The notes below the pieces were generated by a model. That model did no database searches. It saw nothing but the letters and a program-made list of their open reading frames with translations, and was not told where the DNA came from. Below are positions 58,301 to 64,000 of a stretch of DNA of 64,000 nucleotides, piece by piece; within the stretch, counting starts at the first letter, position 1; every line of letters begins with the position of its first letter. Both the position numbers and the translations under genes were made by a program. Origin of the DNA: Hirundichthys speculiger (Eukaryota; Chordata; Actinopteri; Beloniformes; Exocoetidae); assembly GCA_018398805.1 (NCBI GenBank), contig JAGFBZ010001892.1:47362-111361 (forward strand), written 5' to 3'.

Positions 58301-60447
58301 CAGAGAAAAAGAGCGACAGTTCAGAGAACAGAGCGACAGTTCAGAGAAACAGAGGACACGTTCAGAGAAACAGAGTGATACGTTCAGAGAAACAGAGCGA
58401 CACGTCCAGAGAAACAGAGCGACACGTCCAGAGGAACAGAGCGACAAGTCCAGAGGAACAGAGCGCCACATCCAGAGAAAACAGAGCGACACATCCAGAG
58501 AAACCAGAGAAACAGAGCGATGTGTCCAGAGAAACAGGGCAACACATCCAGAGAAACCAGAGAAACAGAGCAACACGTCCAGAGGAACAACAGAAACAGA
58601 GCGACACGTCCAGAGAAACAGAGCGACACATCCACAGGAACAGAGCGACACATCCACAGAAACAGAGCGACACGTCCAGAGAAACAGAGCGACATGTTCA
58701 GAGAAACAGAGCGGCACGTTAAGAGAAACAAAGCGACACGTTAAGAGAAACAGAGCGACACATTCAGAGAAACAGAGCGACACGTCCACAGAAACAGATC
58801 GACACGTTCAGAGAAACAGAGCTGCACGTTAAGAGAAACAGAGCGACACGTCCAGAGAAACAGAGCGACACGTCCAGAGAAACAGAGCGACACGTCCAGA
58901 GAAACAGAGCGACACCTCCAAAGAAACAGAGGGACACGTCCAGAGAATCAGAGCGACACGTTCAGAGAAACAGAGGGACACGTTCAGAGAAACAGAGCGA
59001 CACGAGAGAACAAGAACACGTCAGAGAAACAGAGGGACACGTCCAGAGAATCAGAGCGACACGTTCAGAGAAACAGAGGGAAACAGAGCGACACGTTCAG
59101 AGAAACAGAGGGACACGTCCAGAGAATCAGAGCGACACATTCAGAGAAACAGAGCGACACGTCCAGAGAAACAGAGTGACACGTTCGGAGAAACAGAGTG
59201 ACACGTCCACAGAAACAAAGCGACATGTTCAGAGAAACAGAGCTGCACGTTAAGAGAAACAGAGCGACACGTCCAGAGAAACAGAGCGACACGTCCAGAG
59301 AAACAGAGCGACGCGTTCAGAGAAACAGAGCGACACGTTCAGAGAAACAGAGCGACACGTCCACAGGAACAGAGCGACACGTCCACACAAACAGGGCGGC
59401 ACGTTCACAGAAACAGAGCGACACGTCCAGAGAAACAGAGCGACATGTTCAGGGAAACAGGGCGGCACGTTCAGAGAAAAAGAGCGACAGGTTCAGAGAA
59501 ACAGAGCGACACGTTCAGAGAAACAGAGCGACAGGTTCAGAGAAACAGAGCGACACGTTCAGAGAAACAGAGCGACACGTTCAGAGAAACAGAGTGATAC
59601 GTTCAGACACGTCCAGAGAAACAGAGCGACACGTCCAGAGGAACAGAGCGACAAGTCCAGAGGAACAGAGCGCCACATCCAGAGAAACACAGAGCGACAC
59701 ATCCAAGAGAAACCAGAGAAACAGAGCGATGTTCCAGAGAAAAGGGCAACACATCCAGAGAAACCAGAGAAACAGAGCAACACGTCCAGAGGAACAACAG
59801 AAACAGAGCGACACGTTCAGAGAAACAGAGCGACACGTCCACGGAAACAGAGCGACACGTTCAGAGAAACAGGGTGACACGTCCAGAGGAACAGAGCGCC
59901 ACATCCAGAGAAACCAGAGCGACACATCCAGAGAAACCAGAGAAACAGAGCGATGTGTCCAGAGAAACAGGGCAACACATCCAGAGAAACCAGAGAAACA
60001 GAGCAACACGTCCAGAGAACAACAGAAACAGAGCGACACGTCCAGAGAAACAGAGCGACACATCCACAGAGAACAGAGCGACACACACAGAGCGACACGT
60101 CCAGAGAAACAGAGCGACATGTTCAGAGAAACAGAGCGGCACGTTAAGAGAACAAAGCGACACGTTAAGAGAAACAGAGCGACACATTCAGAGAAACAGA
60201 GCGACACGTCCACAGAAACAGATCGACACGTTCAGAGAAACAGAGCGACACGTCTAGAGAAACAGAGCGACACGTCCAGAGAAACAGAGCGACACGTCCA
60301 GAGAAACAGAGCGACACGTTCAGAGAAACAGAGCGTCACGTCGTCAGAAACAGATCGACACGTCCACAGAAACAGATCGACACGTCCAGAGAAACAGAGC
60401 GACACGTTTAGAGAAACAGAGCGACACGTCGTCAGAAACACGGCAGA
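55385..60447. repeat. 5-kb array of a 22-bp unit
   Basis: About 230 copies of AGAGAAACAGAGCGACACGT plus tc/cc, with main classes ttcagagaa, tccagagaa and agaatcagagcg. Larger blocks of about 450-600 bp recur, marked by a ctgcacgttaagagaaac unit at 56820, 57762, 58164, 58823 and 59243. Indel-rich patches lie at 55580-56350, 57490-57730 and 57980-58040. Open frames on both strands (for example at 55443-56777 and 59198-60451) are artefacts of the stop-free 22-bp unit. Confidence 0.96.
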
Positions 60448-60495
60448 ATAAAAACAAACTCAGGACTCGTTTAAACACAACCAATTAAATTAGCG

Positions 60496-60524
60496 CCCCC
60501 CCCCCCCCCCCCCCCCCCCCCCCT
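60496..60524. repeat. Poly-C run
   Basis: About 27 consecutive C's. The length is likely unreliable. Confidence 0.93.
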
Positions 60525-60789
60525 GAACAAACGCTGCTCAGATAACTGCTGAGTGTTGGGTGGCTGCCATTAAAAGATAAAAAATACCACCATGCAGCAT
60601 TTGCATACAAATTGGAAGTATTTACACCCTGACTTGGTCTGGAGGGTTCTGAACTGTGGAGGGAGATTTTAGCCGACCCGAAAACAACACCGGGCTGGAA
60701 ATATTAGAGGAAACTAAAACAACAGCCGGCCAATCAGATCACTGGAAACTCTGGGATCAGAAATGCAGATCCAGCAGCTGAAGGTGGAC
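60525..60789. other. Unique intron island, possible conserved element
   Basis: Between two arrays. Contains CAGCATTTGCATACAAAT with a perfect octamer ATTTGCAT (POU-factor type), next to AAAAGATAAAAAATACC. Composition suggests a conserved non-coding element. No exon. Confidence 0.35.
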
Positions 60790-62226
60790 CTACTCTGGTC
60801 TGATGATGACACGCCTGAGCTGGTTCTGGTTCAGGTCCAGAGCTGGTTCTGGTTCTGAGCTGGTTCTGAGCTGGTTCTGGTTCTGAGTTGGTCCTGAGCT
60901 GGTTCTGGTTCTGATTCTTAGCTGGTCCTGAGCCTGTTCAGGTTCTGGTTCTGAGCTGGTCCTGGTTCTTAGCTGGTTCTGGTTCTGAGCTGGTCCTGAG
61001 CTGGTCCTGGTTCTGGTTCTGAGCTGGCTCTGGTTCTGGTTCTGAGCTGGTTCTGGTTCTGAGCTCGTTCTGAGCTGGTCCTGGTTCTGGTTCTGAGCTG
61101 GTTCTGAGCTGGTCCTGATTCTGGTTCTGAGCTGGTTCTGGTTCTGAGCTGGTCCTGGTTCTTAGCTGGTTCTGGTTCTGAGCTGGCTCTGGCTCTGGTT
61201 CTGGTTCTGGGCTGGTTCTGATTCTGGTTCTGAGCTGGTCCTGGTTCTGGTTCTGAGCTGGTTCTGGTTCTGAGCTGGTTCTGGTTCTGAGCTGGTCCTG
61301 GTTCTGGTCCTGAGCTGATTCTGGTTCTGAGCTGGTTCTGGTTATGAGCTGGCTCTGGTTCTGGTTCTGAGCTGGTTCTGAGCTGGTCCTGGTTCTAGTT
61401 CTGAGCTAGTCCTGGTTCTGAGCTGGTCCTAGTTCTGAGCTGGTTCTTGTTCTGGTTCTGGGCTGGTTCTGATTCTGGTTCTGAGCTGGTCCTGGTTCTG
61501 GTTCTGAGCTGGTTCTGGTTCTGAGCTGGTCCTGGTTCTGGTCCTGAGCTGATTCTGGTCCTGAGCTGGTCCTGGTTCTGATTCTGAGCTGGTTCTGAGC
61601 TGGTTTTGGTTCTTAGCTGGTTCTGAGCTGGTCCTGGTTCTGGTTCTGAGCTGGTTCTGGTCCTGGTTCTGGTTCTGAGCTTGCTCTGATTCTGGTTCTG
61701 AGCTGGTCCTGGTTCTGGTTCTCAGCTGGTCCTGGTTCTGGTTCTTAGCTGGTTCTGAGCTGGTCCTGGTTCAGGTTCTGAGCTGGTTCTGAGCTGATTC
61801 TGGTCCTGAGCTGGTCCTGGTTCTGGTTCTGGTCCTGGTTCTGGTTCTGGTCCTGAGCTGGTCCTGGTTCTGGTTCTGGTTCTGGTCCTGGTTCTGGTTC
61901 TTGTTCTGGTTCTGGGCTGGTTCTGATTCTGGTTCTGAGCTGCTGTCTCTGGTTCTGGTTCTGAGCTGGTTCTTGTTCTGAGCTGGGTTCTGGTTCTGGT
62001 CTGAGCTGATTCTGGTCCTGAGCTGGTCCTGGTTCTGATTCTGAGCTGGTTCTGAGCTGGTTTTGGTTCTTAGCTGGTTCTGAGCTGGTCCTGGTTCTAG
62101 TTCTGAGCTGGTTCTGGTTCTGGTCCTGGTTCTGGTTCTGGTTCTGAGCTGGTTCTGGTTCTGAGCTGGTCCTGGTTCTGAGCTGGTTCTGGTTCTGGTC
62201 CTGGTCCTGGTTCTGGTTCTGGCTCC
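60790..62226. repeat. 6/12-bp GGTTCTGAGCTGGTCCTGG array
   Basis: About 1.4 kb of ggttct, gagctg, ggtcct hexamers in variable order (cryptic higher-order blocks; 61200-61330 resembles 61460-61550). The transcript strand reads AGCTCAGAACCAGAACC. Confidence 0.94.
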
Positions 62227-62812
62227 GCTCCTTAACGCGGTTATTAGAGCAGCGTCAGGAGTCCGACGGCGGCTCAAATCAAGCGTGTTTTCTAATCTGC
62301 ATTTTAATGGGCTGATTTCCTCCAGATGAGCTCATTCACATGCAGGTCGGCCCTGAAGCACCTGAAGCACCTGAACGGACCGAGGAGGGACGTTATCGGC
62401 GGCTGGATGGATGCACTTGAAGATAATAAATGGTTGGTGAAGAGCAGCTGTTTTCTAACGGGTCAGATTGCTTTTTCTCTCTAACTGGCTGTTGTATTTC
62501 ATTAAAAGACCCATTTGAATTAACTGGAATAAAATCTTTTCACGGTGACACGACAAACGTGCTTCAGGCGCTCCGGTTCTGCTGGTTTCCAGCCGGGTTT
62601 TAGTCTTTGCTTCCTGTTCAGCCGCTGCAGCCAGAAGAACTGCTTCACAGCAACTGACTGCCACAGGCAGACATCCTCTGATTGGCTGATGGCCTGGAGG
62701 GGGTGGGGCTTAGAGGCAGACGGTTCAGCTGAATCAAACACTTCCTGTGGCTCAGAACATGAACGAGTTAAAGTTCAAAGGAGCCTCAGAATAAAGGCCC
62801 GCGTCGTCTCAC
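62227..62812. other. Intron, unique sequence
   Basis: Unique. 62270-62345 (TGTTTTCTAATCTGCATTTT and following) could be conserved non-coding. The first intronic bases after the donor at 62811-62812 are here. Confidence 0.4.
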
Positions 62813-62946
62813 CATTCGAAGTCATGAGCTCGGCAGATGCAGGACTCCGCCGAGAGGATTCTGGAGTAGTCTTTTCCCAGCATGCAGTAGTTTCCAGGCC
62901 GGCGCTTCATGTAGATCTGCTTCTGACCCATCACACAGGGCTCGCC
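62813..62946 (-). CDS. sorcs3: SorCS3 exon, 10CC module start
   Basis: Encodes GEPCVMGQKQIYMKRRPG, NYCMLGKDYSRILSAESCIC and RAHDFE plus TG of Cys. GEPCVMG, the KRRPG loop and CxC..DFEC are diagnostic of the VPS10 cysteine-rich module and closest to SorCS3. The acceptor is ...TTGTCCTGCAG and the donor GTGAGA. Phase 0 in, two bases out. Confidence 0.93.
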
Positions 62947-63024
62947 CTGCAGGACAACAATACACCGCTGTTGTTGGGAAACACATACTTTAACCTGGTC
63001 ACCGCTGCCCTGGACAGAGCTCAC

Positions 63025-63142
63025 CTGGTTGTGCAGGTGCCACGTCTGATAGTCCTCCTCCGTGCACTTCCTGCTGAAGACCGACTTGTAGTCGATCTTG
63101 ATGAGCTGCCACTCTGAGCGGTGGCTGAAGTGACCGAAAAAG
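63025..63142 (-). CDS. sorcs3: SorCS3 exon, end of VPS10 propeller region
   Basis: Encodes FFGHFSHRSEWQLIKIDYK, SVFSRKCTEEDYQTWHLHN and Q. FGHFSHRSEWQL is the conserved end of the VPS10p beta-propeller, and KCTEEDYQTW begins the 10CC. The acceptor is ...ATTTCTGCAG (CT at 63143-63144) and the donor GTGAGC. The first base is the last of a codon split with an exon beyond this window. The intron to the next exon is 78 bp with no array. This is the most 5' exon in the window. Confidence 0.92.
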
Positions 63143-63189
63143 CTGCAGAAATCCAGAACAAGGTGCTTCATGATGAGCAGCTTTCACAA

Positions 63190-64000
63190 TTACCTAACTA
63201 ACCCTAACTAATCCTGACTAACTTAACTAACCCTGACTAACCCTAACTATCCCTGACTAACTTACTGACTGACTAACCTGACTAACCTGAGTAACCATGA
63301 CCAACTCTAACCAACCCTAACTAACTAACCCTGAGTAACCCTGACCAACTCTAACCAATCCTGACTAACCCTGACTAACTTAACAAACCCTGACTAACCA
63401 GACTAACCTTAACTAACCCTGACTAACCCTAACTAACCTGAGTAACCCTGACCAACTCTAACCAACCCTGACTAACCTTGACTAATTTAACTAACCCTGG
63501 CTAACCTAAGTAACCCTGACTAACTCTAACCAACCTTAACTAACTTAACAAACCCTGACTAACCCTAACTAACTTAAATAACCCTGACTAACCTAAGTAA
63601 CCTTGACTAACTCTACCCAACCTTAACTATCCCTGACTAACTCAGACTAACTTAACTAACCCCGACTAACCTGTTACCCTAACTAACCTTGTTTAACCCT
63701 GACTAACCTAATTAACCCTGACTAACCTAACCAATCTTAACTTACCCTGACTAACCCTGACCAACTTAACTAACCGTGACTAACCTAAGTAACCCTAACT
63801 AACCCTGTCTAACCCTGACTAACTTAACTAACCTAACTAATCCTAAGTAACATAACTAACTCTGACTAACCTAAGTAATCCAAACTAACCATGTCTAACC
63901 CTGACTAACTTAACTAACCCAGACTAACCTAAGTAACCCTAAACATGCCTAACCCTGACTAACATAAGTAACACAGACAAACTCTAACCAACCATAACTA
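63190..64000. repeat. TAACCCTGAC / TAACTTAAC array, runs off the window
   Basis: Degenerate 5-10-bp units (taaccctgac, taaccctaac, taacttaac, taacctaag). It starts about 45 bp from the acceptor of the first exon and continues past 64000. Telomere-like in places, but too degenerate and too mixed to be telomeric. Confidence 0.92.

Larger units (their letters stand above)
10137..63142 (-). other. sorcs3: sorcs3-type gene, 3' half
   Basis: Gene-level entry for thirteen coding exons and the 3'UTR. SorCS3 is a type I membrane VPS10-domain receptor that binds neurotrophic ligands and sorts membrane cargo in neurons. The window encodes 550 residues: about 1-122 end of VPS10p and the 10CC cysteine-rich part, 140-242 PKD1, 243-329 PKD2, 330-443 membrane-proximal domain, 455-474 transmembrane helix, 475-550 tail. 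Exon phases agree across all twelve junctions. SorCS3 is preferred over SorCS1 and SorCS2 because of GEPCVMG, RTNIQLDFGDG, IRNKEVNISAVV and VAVFPGVPTAAELF, which I recall as closest to SorCS3. Teleosts may hold two sorcs3 copies, and which one this is cannot be told. Introns of 78, 75 and 191 bp are clean; all others carry tandem arrays. Confidence 0.88.

Noticed and set aside
55443..60451. Series of 200-440-codon arginine/glutamate-rich frames
   Set aside because: By-product of the stop-free 22-bp unit. Frames exist on both strands and in several registers.
62545..63117. 190-codon plus-strand frame
   Set aside because: Antisense shadow over two sorcs3 exons. The minus-strand reading has family motifs and splice sites.
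63190..64000. Telomere-like taaccctaac sequence at the window end
   Set aside because: Units are mixed (taaccctgac, taacttaac, taacctaag) and it sits inside the sorcs3 intron. It is a degenerate minisatellite.

Overview
This is a vertebrate genomic window, almost certainly from a teleost fish. It carries the 3' half of one gene on the minus strand, a sorcs3-type VPS10-domain receptor (sortilin-related receptor SorCS3). I rebuilt thirteen coding exons by hand from splice sites and codon phase. They run from 63142 down to the stop codon at 12131-12133. All consecutive exon phases agree, and the exons join into a 550-residue C-terminal half: end of the VPS10/10CC region, two PKD-like domains, a membrane-proximal domain, one transmembrane helix and a short cytoplasmic tail ending in IPNCTSV. 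The 5' half of the gene lies beyond base 64000. The 3'UTR probably runs to about 10137. Fish origin is inferred from intron-exon structure, teleost-type LINE, hAT, Tc1 and dispersed repeats, and similarity to vertebrate SorCS3.

The striking property of the window is tandem repetition. By my count roughly 38 kb, close to 60%, is minisatellite or microsatellite. Every sorcs3 intron longer than about 200 bp contains at least one large array, while the three short introns (78, 191 and 75 bp) contain none. The arrays include a 7.6-kb block of a 20-bp unit in the intron after the transmembrane exon, a 5-kb block of a 22-bp unit, 1.5 kb of CATC, and about 25 others. Most long open reading frames here come from stop-free repeat units and are not genes.

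Several arrays are built from or carry splice-signal-like sequence. The 31-bp array at 27730-29732 is a tandem copy of an exon end plus its 5' splice site. The 24-bp array at 37183-39355 abuts a 3' splice site and repeats a CTAAC branch-point-like motif. The array at 42415-43888 repeats a polypyrimidine-AG acceptor-like motif in the transcript strand. Other arrays would form strong RNA structure: hairpins at 12345-14460, an inverted array pair at 23448-25338 and 26135-27030, and G-runs at 49420-50455.

Layout: 1-10136 is the flank downstream of sorcs3, with a 28-bp array, a 24-bp array, an L1-clade LINE fragment split by a hAT-like element, and an LTR carrying a hAT-type MITE. 10137-12130 is the 3'UTR with three small arrays. 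12131-63142 is sorcs3 exons and array-filled introns, with remnants of Tc1 and Rex1/L2-like elements. 63190-64000 is the start of another array in the next intron upstream.
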